Below, piece by piece: positions 1 through 8,123 of a stretch of DNA of 64,000 nucleotides. The DNA is taken from assembly GCA_035294325.1 (NCBI GenBank), contig DATGLE010000090.1, forward strand, positions 1 to 64,000, written 5' to 3'. This DNA is from DATGLE01 sp035294325. GTDB lineage: Bacteria > Chloroflexota > Ktedonobacteria > Ktedonobacterales > Ktedonobacteraceae. Within the stretch, counting starts at the first letter, position 1; each line of letters starts with the position of its first letter. A program made the position numbers and the translations under genes. The notes under the pieces were generated by a model. The model was not told the origin of the DNA and searched no databases. It saw nothing but the letters and a program-made list of their open reading frames with translations.

Positions 1-38
1 ACCTGTGGGCCGGCTTGTGCCGGCCCACAGGTTTTTTA
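1..38 (+). terminator. Rho-independent terminator of a gene left of the window
   Basis: Perfect 14-bp stem (ACCTGTGGGCCGGC / GCCGGCCCACAGGT) with a TTGT loop, followed on the + strand by six T residues. It would end a + strand gene lying outside the window. It also sits just past the stop of the minus-strand M16 gene and may act in both directions. Confidence 0.75.
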
Positions 39-49
39 TGATTCTGCCC

Positions 50-1333
50 TCAGAACGAGAGCGTATCGCCGACCAGTTCCTCGCGCTCAAGCGGGCCGAT
101 AGCGGCTATCGTGAGCGGGGAGAGCAGCGGGAAGCGCTGCAATACCCGCATCACCTGCTCCTGCGTCACAGCGTCGATAGCCTCTCTGACCTCCTGGATG
201 GTCCTGATCTTGCGCTCGTACCACCAGGAGTGCGCTATCGCCCCCATGCGCGCGCCGGAGCCTTCGCCGCGCATGACCTGCTCGCTCTTGAGCTGGACTT
301 TGGCGCGCTCCAGCTCGTCGGCGGTAAGGCCCTCCTGCTCCAGTTTGCGCAGTTCGTTGATGATAACCTGCAAGCACTCGCGGCCCTGCTCTGGCGTGGT
401 GCCCGCATAAATGCGCAGCGCTCCGCTGTGCCGGTTCCCGGCCAGGCCCGCCGAGACGCCGTAGACCAGGCCACGTTTCTCACGCACCTCGACGAAGAGG
501 CGCGAGGCCATGTTGCCGCCCAGCGCTTCGCTGATGACCATTGCGGCGTAGTAATCGGGATCGGTATAGTTAGGGAACGGGCACATCATGCCGAGGTGCT
601 CCTGCTTACCCTCCTGGTGCTCCAGCGCGATGCTCGTTGTAGGATGCGGCTCCTGAACCGGCGAAGGTTCCGCGTGACCGGTCCAGTCGCCAAAAAGCGC
701 CTGCACCTGCTCTACTACATGCTCCCAGTCGAACTTGCCAGCAATGGCAAAGAGCACGTTATCGGGCTGGTAGCGCGCCTTCCAGAATTCCACCAGGTCG
801 TAGCGTTGCAGCGCGCGCACGCTATCGCTGGTGCCAAGCCTGAGCCGGCCAAGCGCGGTGCCCCGATAGAACTTGGAGCGCACCAGTTCAAAGATGCGGC
901 TCATCGGCTCATCGTCGCGGCGGCGGATCTCCTGCAAAACAATGTTGCGGATCTGCTCCAGTTCATCTTTAGGGAAAGTAGGCGTAAGCAGCAGTTCGCG
1001 CATGAGCGCGAGGGTAGCATCGAATTTTGTGTGGACGATCTGCGCCCAGACCTGTGCCGTCTCCAGGCCGGTGCCGGCACCCTTGCGCGCACCGAGCGAC
1101 TCGAATGCCTCGTTGAGTGCGCGGGCGTCGTGCTGCTTCGTGCCCTGAAAGAGCATATACTCGAAAAGGTGAGCCAGCCCGAGCTTCTCCGCGGGTTCGT
1201 GGACGACGGCGGCCTCCAGCTGGAAGCCGAAGGTGATGGAACTGAGGCTGGGCATATACTGGCCGATCATCTCTATACCGTTGGGCAGGCGATGATAGAA
1301 ATAATTGGCAGGTAGACTCTGCTGATCGCTCAT
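50..1333 (-). CDS. M16 family peptidase homologue with an altered zinc motif
   Basis: This 427-residue protein has the length and fold signature of one M16B (insulinase/processing-peptidase type) subunit. The N-terminal half carries the site where M16 enzymes have the inverted zinc motif HxxEH. Here it reads H55-L-F-E58-Y59, so the second histidine is tyrosine, while the distal glutamate (E135, in LQEI) is kept. The C-terminal half holds the usual EKRGLVYG segment of the M16 C domain. Bacterial M16B proteins often work as a catalytic and a non-catalytic subunit, so this may be the inactive partner; no second M16 gene is seen in the window. The start ATG is preceded by AAAGGA. Family assignment is firm; loss of activity is inferred. 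Confidence 0.85.
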   Translation of the reverse strand: MSDQQSLPANYFYHRLPNGIEMIGQYMPSLSSITFGFQLEAAVVHEPAEKLGLAHLFEYMLFQGTKQHDARALNEAFESLGARKGAGTGLETAQVWAQIVHTKFDATLALMRELLLTPTFPKDELEQIRNIVLQEIRRRDDEPMSRIFELVRSKFYRGTALGRLRLGTSDSVRALQRYDLVEFWKARYQPDNVLFAIAGKFDWEHVVEQVQALFGDWTGHAEPSPVQEPHPTTSIALEHQEGKQEHLGMMCPFPNYTDPDYYAAMVISEALGGNMASRLFVEVREKRGLVYGVSAGLAGNRHSGALRIYAGTTPEQGRECLQVIINELRKLEQEGLTADELERAKVQLKSEQVMRGEGSGARMGAIAHSWWYERKIRTIQEVREAIDAVTQEQVMRVLQRFPLLSPLTIAAIGPLEREELVGDTLSF

Positions 1334-1435
1334 CTATTGAAATTTCCTTTCTGAACAGGAATGGCGTGCATAGCGAAAATGATGCTTAGAGTATATCACA
1401 GGCAGCCAGCGGACTGTTGTTATACCCTTGACCTC

Positions 1436-1474
1436 TTGCATAATTGTACATCTAAGTGTATACTTGGATGTACA
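1436..1474 (+). promoter_or_regulatory. Promoter and palindromic operator of the toxin-antitoxin pair
   Basis: A -35 TTGCAT (1436-1441) and a -10 TATACT (1459-1464) are separated by exactly 17 bp. A 30-bp palindrome, TGTACATC (1445-1452) and GATGTACA (1467-1474) with AAGT/ACTT inside, covers the spacer and the -10. This is the expected place for autorepression by a Phd/YefM-type antitoxin-toxin complex. Confidence 0.7.
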
Positions 1475-1501
1475 GGAGCAGACTTTCGAGGGGGTACCAC
1501 A

Positions 1502-1795
1502 ATGACACGAACCTATTCGATTTCAGAGATTCGCGAAGAGATCACACGCCTGCCGGAGCAGCTTGAGCGAGAGCAGCAGCCGGTGACTGTGACGCGTCGA
1601 GGACAGCCGGTAATGACCATCCTTACTACCAGACAATATCAGGAGCTACTCGAAAAAATCGAGGCCCTGCAAGAAACGCTCGAAATAATACAGGATGAGG
1701 AAATGATGGCAGCATTCCGCGAGGGCGTCAAAGCGCTGCAAGAGGGGAAAACAGTGGCGTGGGATGACGCGAAGCGGGAGCTTGGATTAGCATGA
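1502..1795 (+). CDS. Phd/YefM-family antitoxin
   Basis: A 97-residue protein starting MTRTYSISEIREEI, typical of the Phd/YefM DNA-binding fold: a short N-terminal strand, then a helix, then the conserved VTRRGQPVMTIL stretch at about residues 28-39. The C-terminal half is charged and helical, the part that normally wraps the toxin. The open frame continues upstream to 1361, but ATG 1502 has a GAGGGGGT ribosome-binding site and begins at the family's normal N terminus. Its last four bases overlap the toxin start (ATGA), so the pair is translationally coupled. It should neutralise the downstream toxin and, with it, repress the promoter at 1436-1474. Confidence 0.87.
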   Translation: MTRTYSISEIREEITRLPEQLEREQQPVTVTRRGQPVMTILTTRQYQELLEKIEALQETLEIIQDEEMMAAFREGVKALQEGKTVAWDDAKRELGLA

Positions 1796-2115
1796 AATGG
1801 CATGTAAGATTAACAGTACCGGCATTGAAGCAACTGACGGAAATCAAGGATACGCGTATTCGAGAGAGCATCGGCAGGCGCATCGAGGGCCTTGCTGATG
1901 AGCCGGACAAACAGGGCAAGGCGCTGTCCGACGAGCTTGCCGGCTACCGCAGCCTGCGAGCCGTGGGACAGCGCTATCGCATTATTTATAGGCTGGAAGA
2001 TGAGCAGGTAGTGGTCGTTGTTGTAGCTGTAGGTATACGCAAAGCCAGGGACAAGGGCGATGTCTACGCACTGGCAACGAAGCTCGCGCGTCTTGGCCTG
2101 CTGGATGTCGAATAA
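1792..2115 (+). CDS. RelE/ParE-family toxin
   Basis: A 107-residue basic protein with the RelE/ParE layout: MKWHVRLTVPALKQL at the N terminus, a helical hairpin, then LRAVGQRYRIIYRLEDEQ and a run of valines forming the central strand, then GIRKARDKGDVY. It overlaps the antitoxin by 4 bp. RelE-type members cleave mRNA at the ribosome and ParE-type members poison gyrase; the R..YRIIY..  and GIRKARDKG elements fit the RelE/YafQ-like branch better, but the target cannot be settled from sequence. Confidence 0.85.
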   Translation: MKWHVRLTVPALKQLTEIKDTRIRESIGRRIEGLADEPDKQGKALSDELAGYRSLRAVGQRYRIIYRLEDEQVVVVVVAVGIRKARDKGDVYALATKLARLGLLDVE

Positions 2116-2120
2116 AATGA

Positions 2121-2154
2121 GAACGGCCACAGGATCAGTTCCTGTGACCGTTCT
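2121..2154. terminator. Hairpin after the toxin gene
   Basis: GAACGGCCACAGGA and TCCTGTGACCGTTC pair over 14 bp with one mismatch. The + strand tail is poor in T, while the minus-strand side reads CATTTTATT, so it may be a weak bidirectional terminator. Confidence 0.5.
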
Positions 2155-2366
2155 CGCTCCCCCATAACCAGCCACCCGCTTCCTCCCCAATATGACCACA
2201 GCATCCCCGGCAACGCGCGTTATCGGCTTCCCCCGGCGTTCACCGCTCGCCCTGTGCCACGCCAACGCATGCTACCCATCATCCCGATCTTCTGCCGGAG
2301 GAATGCTGATACATAGAGGGAACGAAACAGGAAGGCATTTAGATTACAAAAACTCTCGTTTTTTGT

Positions 2367-2455
2367 GCGGCTCCGCCGCCCCAGGAATCCAGCAGGTGGT
2401 GTGTTCCCACACCACCTGCTGGATAAGGCGAGCACCGCAGGTGCGAGTAAGCACC
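2367..2455 (-). repeat. Variable-arm palindromic element A
   Basis: Reading on the minus strand: conserved left box (GCTTACTCGCACCTGCGGTG), a central perfect 17-bp palindrome (arms 2387-2403 and 2408-2424, TTCC loop) and a right mini-hairpin GCGGC-TCC-GCCGC (2367-2379). It sits upstream of the MFS gene. The arm sequence is unrelated to that of the other copies in the window. Confidence 0.75.
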
Positions 2456-2543
2456 GGGGCTAGAAGCCAGGCACATGCTTATGCCTCAGAGCAGGGAAGA
2501 AAAACTGATCTATCGTACAGTGCAAATTGCCTGCCCTTCGGGT

Positions 2544-2549
2544 TATAAT
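2544..2549 (+). promoter_or_regulatory. Probable -10 box for the MFS gene
   Basis: A consensus TATAAT lies 110 bp before the MFS start. The -35 (TGCAAA, 17 bp upstream) is poor, so the call rests on the -10 alone. Confidence 0.4.
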
Positions 2550-2658
2550 AGAAGTCTACGCTGTGAGTGCCGGCAAACCATAGATCCCATCCCGGCCAGA
2601 GACTCCGCGTGCGAAACGCCGGAGCCTCTTTGTCTTGTTGCCATGAAAGAGAGCGTCC

Positions 2659-3924
2659 ATGTCCAATTTTGAAAAAGTTCAGCCGAGAGGTATTGCCAGA
2701 TTGATCGCCCCCTTCACCAGCAGCGAGGTCCTGCGCAATCGAACCTTTCTGGCGGTCTCGCTCTCTGTCTTCGTCTCCTACGTCGGCATCGGCATGATTA
2801 CGCCCGTGCGCGTCCTCTACGCCGAGTCGCGTGGAGCCTCGCTCGCCATTATCGGCGCGATGGCAACAGCATACCTGATCTCCAACTTCGCCTTTCAGTA
2901 TCCCGTCGGCTGGCTGGCGGACCGCTGGGGGCGCAAGCCCGTAATGATGGTCAGCCTGCTCTCCCAGGCCGCACTCGCCGCGATCTACCTGCCGATTAGC
3001 GATCCGGTCCTCTTCGTGGTGCTGCGCTTCGTCGAGGGCATAGCGGCGGCGGGCATGCTGCCATCGGCGCGCGCGCTGATCGTTGATAGCGTGCCGCAGG
3101 AACAGCAGGGCGAGGCGTATGGCATCTTCGGCGCGATCTTCAGCGCCAGTTTCCTGCTCGGCCCGGGACTTGGCGGCCTGCTGGCCTCGTCGGCCTACAC
3201 AGGCGCGTTTATCGGCGCCGTCGCCTTCCGCCTGATCGGCGCCCTGGTTGTGCTGTTCATGATTCACCAGCCCGCTCGCAGCGTCATAGTGCAGGAGCAG
3301 GAGAAGCGCGGCGCTGCCCTGCCCTACAGGGCGCTGTTTACACTGCCACTGGTTGGCGCCTACATCATCGCCTTCGGCGATTATCTGTGGCTGGGCTTTG
3401 ACATCACGCTCACGCCCCTCTGGATGCACGACCACCTCGGCGCCTCCGTTGTGCTGATCGGCATCGCCTATATGGCCTGGTCCCTGCCTAATACCATCCT
3501 GGCCCCGCTTGGCGGGCGCCTGGCGGACCGCAAACGCCGCTCGCTGCTCATCCTCATCTTCGGGCTGGCCCAGGTGCCGCTCTATATCGCCTACGGCCTG
3601 ATTACAATGATGCTGGCGATCATCGTGCTCTTCGTCATTCACGGCGCCGTGTACGCGTTTATTCAGCCAGCCGTTGATGCGCACGTTGCCACCTGGTCAG
3701 GCAGCGACGTGCGCGCCAGGGTGCAGGGCACATACTCGACCATCGGCCTGATCGGTTCATTCATAGGCGCGAGCGGCTTCACTGTGCTCTACAATATCAA
3801 CTTCCGCCTGCCGATGATTATGATGGGCCTGTGTTATGGCGTCTGCCTGGTGATCGGATACGCGCTGATTCGCCTCAACGAGCGCAGGATCGAGCGCAAA
3901 ATCAATCTGACAAAGGCGCTTTAA
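2659..3924 (+). CDS. MFS transporter (12-TM drug/metabolite type)
   Basis: A 421-residue integral membrane protein with about 12 hydrophobic segments. The MFS motif A between TM2 and TM3 is clear (GWLADRWGRK, residues 84-93), and its echo in the second half reads GGRLADRKRR, as expected from the two-fold MFS repeat. The pattern resembles DHA1-type exporters, but the substrate cannot be read from sequence. The last four bases overlap the end of the convergent spermidine-synthase-like gene, so no terminator separates them. Confidence 0.85.
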   Translation: MSNFEKVQPRGIARLIAPFTSSEVLRNRTFLAVSLSVFVSYVGIGMITPVRVLYAESRGASLAIIGAMATAYLISNFAFQYPVGWLADRWGRKPVMMVSLLSQAALAAIYLPISDPVLFVVLRFVEGIAAAGMLPSARALIVDSVPQEQQGEAYGIFGAIFSASFLLGPGLGGLLASSAYTGAFIGAVAFRLIGALVVLFMIHQPARSVIVQEQEKRGAALPYRALFTLPLVGAYIIAFGDYLWLGFDITLTPLWMHDHLGASVVLIGIAYMAWSLPNTILAPLGGRLADRKRRSLLILIFGLAQVPLYIAYGLITMMLAIIVLFVIHGAVYAFIQPAVDAHVATWSGSDVRARVQGTYSTIGLIGSFIGASGFTVLYNINFRLPMIMMGLCYGVCLVIGYALIRLNERRIERKINLTKAL

Positions 3925-5582
3925 CGCTCCGTGTCATTTTCCACGGCGTCCAGGATCATCTGATCGATCAACTGCTCGACGGGCGCGCGATCATCAGTAA
4001 AGTAGACGTGCGAGTTTTGCTCCTCGCGGATATTGCCGAACTGTATGCTGGCCTGCGCGACGCTTTGCAGCAGCGGACTCTTCAGGTAGGCGCTATTAGT
4101 TATAAAGTTGCCGATTGAGGCGGGCTGGTTCGTCGCGATCACAAGGCTGTTGGCATAACGCTGGCTATCGATAATAAAGACGCTGGGGAAGACGCTGCGC
4201 ATCGTCTGCGCCACCTCCTCGACGAGACGATAGTCGCGGCTGGTGCGGCCAACATTGGCGACGGCCACCCCGGTTGGCGTGAGATGGTCGCGCACCTCCT
4301 GAAAGAACTCGCGCGTCGTAAGCTGGAACGGGATGTAGGGCTGCTCGTAGGCATCCATGCCGATCAGGTCATACTTCAAAGAGGTGGTATGAATATAGTA
4401 GCGACCATCCTGGATGATAACGTGGAGGTTTGGCTCGTTCATGTCAAAATATTGCCGGCCCAGTTTGACGATCTCGCCGTCGATCTCCACGCCATCGATT
4501 GGGATGGGACCATAGGCGGCGGTAAGCTCACGAGGAATGGTCCCCGCTCCCAATCCGATGATACAGGCGCGGCGCACCTGGCTCTGTGTGAAGGGTGGCT
4601 TGTTGAAATAGGGAGCGATCATGAAATCGTCCCACGGCCCCTGCGTGAGCACGAGCCTGGGATTATAGATCGAATGCACACCCAGGCCCTCGTTGAGAAT
4701 CAACTGTGTCTCATTGCCCTTGCGCACGACCTGGATATAGTTGTAGGCCGATTCGCGTTCGGCAATCAGCACACCCCCACCGCCGACTCCATCAGGCGGC
4801 TTGATCGGGCCTCGCAGGCCGGCCAGCGCGAGCAGCGCCGGGATCAGCAGCAAGAGGATCAGCAGCGCTCTGGGCGCGCCTTTCTTCGCCGGGGGCGTCT
4901 TACTGGAGCGTGTAAGCAGCAGGCCGGCGATTGAGACGACCAGCAGCGCGACGGCGAAGACGATGAAGGTACGGTAGGTGCCGATGTCGGGGATGAACAC
5001 GAGCACGGGCAGAAAGGTGCCGAGAATGCTGCCGCACGTTGAGATGGCGTAGAGCATGCCGGAGACGCGCCCCGACTTGCCAACCTGCTCGATACGCAGG
5101 CGGATGGCGAAGGGTGAGACGCAGCCCAGCAGGATCATCGGCAGCGCAAAGAGCAGAATTACCGAGACCAGCGAGCCATAGAAGACGCTGATCGAGTAGG
5201 TAGCGAAAGCCTGGAGGGACCAGTTGAGGATGGGACGCGAGATGACCGGGATAGCACTGATGAGCAGGGCCGCCACCGTGGTCATGCTGTAAAGCACAGT
5301 GGGCGCTGGATAGCGGTCAGCCACGCGTCCGCCCAGGTAGTAGCCAATGGTGAGATAGAGCAGAATGAGGCCGATGAGATTCGCCCACACAAAGAGCGAG
5401 GTGCCAAAATAGGGCGCAAGCAAGCGCGACGCGGACATCTCGACGGCCAGAGAGGCCGCGCCGGCGACGAAGACCAGCACAATCAGCATCCAGCCCTGAA
5501 GTGTGCGCCACGCTGACGCTGCGGGGACCTCTTTCTCTCTATCAGATTGCGTTTTACGCGAATGTGGAGTCGTGGTAGACAT
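3921..5582 (-). CDS. Fused membrane domain / spermidine-synthase-like protein
   Basis: A 553-residue protein in two parts. Residues about 30-255 contain roughly eight hydrophobic helices resembling half an MFS transporter. Residues about 270-553 form a class I SAM-fold domain of the spermidine/spermine synthase family: GLGAG at 343-347, VEID at 365-368, QDGR at 391-394 and an acidic D410 in GMDAY. Such fused proteins are common in Chloroflexota and related phyla. Some polyamine synthases use decarboxylated SAM; whether this fusion makes polyamines, exports them or only senses a ligand is unknown. It ends convergently with the MFS gene. Confidence 0.82.
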   Translation of the reverse strand: MSTTTPHSRKTQSDREKEVPAASAWRTLQGWMLIVLVFVAGAASLAVEMSASRLLAPYFGTSLFVWANLIGLILLYLTIGYYLGGRVADRYPAPTVLYSMTTVAALLISAIPVISRPILNWSLQAFATYSISVFYGSLVSVILLFALPMILLGCVSPFAIRLRIEQVGKSGRVSGMLYAISTCGSILGTFLPVLVFIPDIGTYRTFIVFAVALLVVSIAGLLLTRSSKTPPAKKGAPRALLILLLLIPALLALAGLRGPIKPPDGVGGGGVLIAERESAYNYIQVVRKGNETQLILNEGLGVHSIYNPRLVLTQGPWDDFMIAPYFNKPPFTQSQVRRACIIGLGAGTIPRELTAAYGPIPIDGVEIDGEIVKLGRQYFDMNEPNLHVIIQDGRYYIHTTSLKYDLIGMDAYEQPYIPFQLTTREFFQEVRDHLTPTGVAVANVGRTSRDYRLVEEVAQTMRSVFPSVFIIDSQRYANSLVIATNQPASIGNFITNSAYLKSPLLQSVAQASIQFGNIREEQNSHVYFTDDRAPVEQLIDQMILDAVENDTER

Positions 5583-5642
5583 AAAACCAGGTCTCTTTCT
5601 CTCTGAAACTCGGAGTTGTCAGGGACAGCAATCCCTGTCGCT

Positions 5643-7790
5643 TTATTGTCGCATATCTACTCCCACAAAGCGAGAGAATACCTGCCGCTGCTTATCCTGT
5701 GCATCACGGCAGACAGCAGCATAGGTATCGGTTCCCATTTTCTGTTCCAGCGCTTTGAGGAACAGCTCTAACGTCGTGATGGTCGGATCCTGCAATGATT
5801 GTCGCATGCGCAGCGCCGCAAGCAAGAGAGAGAGGCCCTCGCTGTGCAATCCCTGTTCATAGAGGAGCAGTCCCAGATTGGTCAGGATCATTCCTCTATG
5901 CTCCGCGCCATGTGTATCGGTAACGAATTTGAGCGCGTTCTGGTAGCAGGTGAAGGCTTGCTGGTAGTTTTTTTCATTGTGATAGACCAGGCCAAGATTG
6001 TGCAGCAGGATACATTGGAGGTTTACATCGCGCTGCCGCTCGTTGAGGGTGAGAGCACGCTCAAAGTTAGATCGTGCCTCCTCATACTCGCCCTGGATGC
6101 GGAAAATCTCGCCCTCGTTCGCCAGGGTGGCTGCCTCGCCAGGCTGATCGCCTATCTCGCGTTGAATGCTCAGCGCCCGCTCAAAACAGGCGTGGCTTTG
6201 CTGGTACTCGCCCATACGCCCGTAGAGCGTACCGACGTGGCAGGCAATCAACGCCTCATCGCGCTTCCGCAACGTTCCCTGCGGCGGCAGCAAGCCGGTA
6301 TAGAGTTCTATCAATGCGCTCCACGCGCCCCAGCGCACCATGCTCTCGTGCAGCCCCTCCTGGAAGAGGATGTCGCACGCCTGCTGCGAACGCATGGCGA
6401 GGCAGAGGTGCCGTATGATGAAGATCAACGGCTCGATATCGTGCAGGCCCTTGCGCTGCGCACGCGGAACATAATGCTCCCGTGCGACGCTCTGGTAATA
6501 GGCAACGAGTTGCAGGTGGCCGGCGGCCAGCGCTATTTGTCGCGCCTCCGGGCCGCTGGGCACGGGGCCGGGCGGAGCAGATACACCCAGCGCGGCCAGA
6601 CCTTGCGCCAGGCGATGCTCGTAGCCTTCAAGATAGTGCTCTGTAATATACTGGCGCAGCAAAGGATGCAGCATGTAGGCGGGCTGACTGTCCGTACCCC
6701 GCGTAACCTGGATCAGCAACAATTGCTTCAATATATTCAGTTCGTGCTCAATAGCTACATAGGGCTGATCGGTCGGCTTTGCGCCCGCGCCAGTAATGGC
6801 AGTAATCACGCCCTGGAGCGAGACCGGCGCGCTGAAGAGGCTCAGAGTGCGCATCAGCAGGTATTGGACCGGGTTGAGATAGTGGTAGACGCTGGCGATC
6901 AGATGTGACATAACCTCACCGGCCCAGAGCGCTCGATACTCCGGCGCATGCAGCAACTGGCTCAACGTCATGCCCCCAAGCCGTAGAATGGCGCTCAAGA
7001 GGATCAGCGAAAAGATGTGGCCGGCGCAGCGCTGCCAGACCTGCGATAGCTCATCGGACGATCCCCTGACGCCGTGTCGCTGCAACAGTGTCATCCCATC
7101 TGGAATGCTGGTGTGCGAGACCAGGTATGAACGCACCCGCGCCTGCCCTACGCCCTGTGTATCATATGGTGAGTCATAGCTGGTGAGCAGGATACGGCTG
7201 GCGCCCAGGTCGGTGCGCAGCATATCAAGAAAGAGGAGCAGCGTGTTCTGGCCGGCTATCGCCCGGTTCGCTTCGGGATAGAGCAGCAGTTCGAAGCGAT
7301 CCAGCACGATCAGCGCATCCTCGTGGGAACGGCGCAGGGCGCGCAGCAGCGTCGATATTTGCTGCTCCGGTTTCAGCAGGAAGAGGCCGGGGTCCCTCAT
7401 ATTGACTGCCGTGAGAATGGCATCGATTACATCGGGCAGCGTCGTGTAGGGGCCGATGCTCAGCCATACCAGGTGAGCAGGCCAGGCGATGCCCGCCTGC
7501 CTGGAGCGCAGAAAGCGGTTATATACCAGGGCCGCCAGCGTCGATTTGCCGGCCCCGGGATGGCCGGTGAGGATGACTGCACTGCCCTGCGTATCGCTCA
7601 ACATGCGTTGTATGGCGTTAACTTCTTCGGTGCGCTGAATGATGGCATGGGGATCGAGGGGAGGCGGCATGGTGGCATTGATACCGAACACGGCAAAGGT
7701 TCTCTGCTCTTCCTGAGGCTGCATAGTAGAGAGTTGATAATCGCTTCTGGCCGATTGCTCTATAAAATTCCGCTGTTCCCCTCCCTGCAT
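5643..7790 (-). CDS. STAND-type ATPase with C-terminal TPRs
   Basis: A 715-residue protein. A nucleotide-binding domain carries Walker A GHPGAGKS (76-83) and Walker B LIVLDRFE (160-167), followed by a winged-helix-like region around YMLHPLLRQYITEHYL, and then several TPR units (for example SHACFERALSIQREIGD and EEARSNFERALTLNERQ). This is the layout of STAND signalling ATPases, in which TPRs sense a ligand and the ATPase switches state; no effector domain is visible at either end. The open frame extends to a GTG at 7889 inside a repeat element; ATG 7790 with a GGAGGT site is preferred. It is divergent from the DNA methyltransferase. Confidence 0.8.
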   Translation of the reverse strand: MQGGEQRNFIEQSARSDYQLSTMQPQEEQRTFAVFGINATMPPPLDPHAIIQRTEEVNAIQRMLSDTQGSAVILTGHPGAGKSTLAALVYNRFLRSRQAGIAWPAHLVWLSIGPYTTLPDVIDAILTAVNMRDPGLFLLKPEQQISTLLRALRRSHEDALIVLDRFELLLYPEANRAIAGQNTLLLFLDMLRTDLGASRILLTSYDSPYDTQGVGQARVRSYLVSHTSIPDGMTLLQRHGVRGSSDELSQVWQRCAGHIFSLILLSAILRLGGMTLSQLLHAPEYRALWAGEVMSHLIASVYHYLNPVQYLLMRTLSLFSAPVSLQGVITAITGAGAKPTDQPYVAIEHELNILKQLLLIQVTRGTDSQPAYMLHPLLRQYITEHYLEGYEHRLAQGLAALGVSAPPGPVPSGPEARQIALAAGHLQLVAYYQSVAREHYVPRAQRKGLHDIEPLIFIIRHLCLAMRSQQACDILFQEGLHESMVRWGAWSALIELYTGLLPPQGTLRKRDEALIACHVGTLYGRMGEYQQSHACFERALSIQREIGDQPGEAATLANEGEIFRIQGEYEEARSNFERALTLNERQRDVNLQCILLHNLGLVYHNEKNYQQAFTCYQNALKFVTDTHGAEHRGMILTNLGLLLYEQGLHSEGLSLLLAALRMRQSLQDPTITTLELFLKALEQKMGTDTYAAVCRDAQDKQRQVFSRFVGVDMRQ

Positions 7791-7820
7791 AAAATCTCGA
7801 CCTCCGTTCACGACGCCAAC

Positions 7821-7960
7821 GCTTGCTCGCGCCTGCGGCGCTCGCCTTCTGGAGAGTGTGATGTGTGAGGTACGCTGCGCGCACCTCACACATCACACTC
7901 TCCAACCCCTGCGCGGCAAAGCCGCGCGACCATCCGGCCAGAGCGGGCCAGGACGCTGAG
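7821..7960 (+). repeat. Variable-arm palindromic element B
   Basis: Left box GCTTGCTCGCGCCTGCGGCG from 7821, perfect 22-bp central palindrome (arms 7850-7871 and 7883-7904, 11-nt GC-rich tip), then right mini-hairpin GCGCGGC-AAA-GCCGCGC (7911-7927) and a tail CCGGCCAGAGCGGGCCAGGACGC. It lies in the divergent gap between the STAND ATPase and the methyltransferase. Confidence 0.8.
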
Positions 7961-8123
7961 AATCCGACATCCCTCTGTAAGTCTGGCACAACAACTTTTA
8001 AACTGATCTATGTATGATCGATGCCAGTATAGCATATAGTATGCACACAACAAACTCATTAAATAGCCTGAATGTGCTACCTGCTCAGATTTTTCCCCGG
8101 AGGGGGCTATAGTAACTAACACC

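Noticed and set aside
2387..2424. The central palindromes as plain Rho-independent terminators.
   Set aside because: Stems are GC-mixed and long, but most copies lack a following T tract and several lie upstream of genes or in divergent gaps; true terminators here (11508, 54526) look different.
7872..7889. GTG 7889 as start of the STAND ATPase.
   Set aside because: It lies inside a repeat element and would translate its arm; ATG 7790 has a GGAGGT site.
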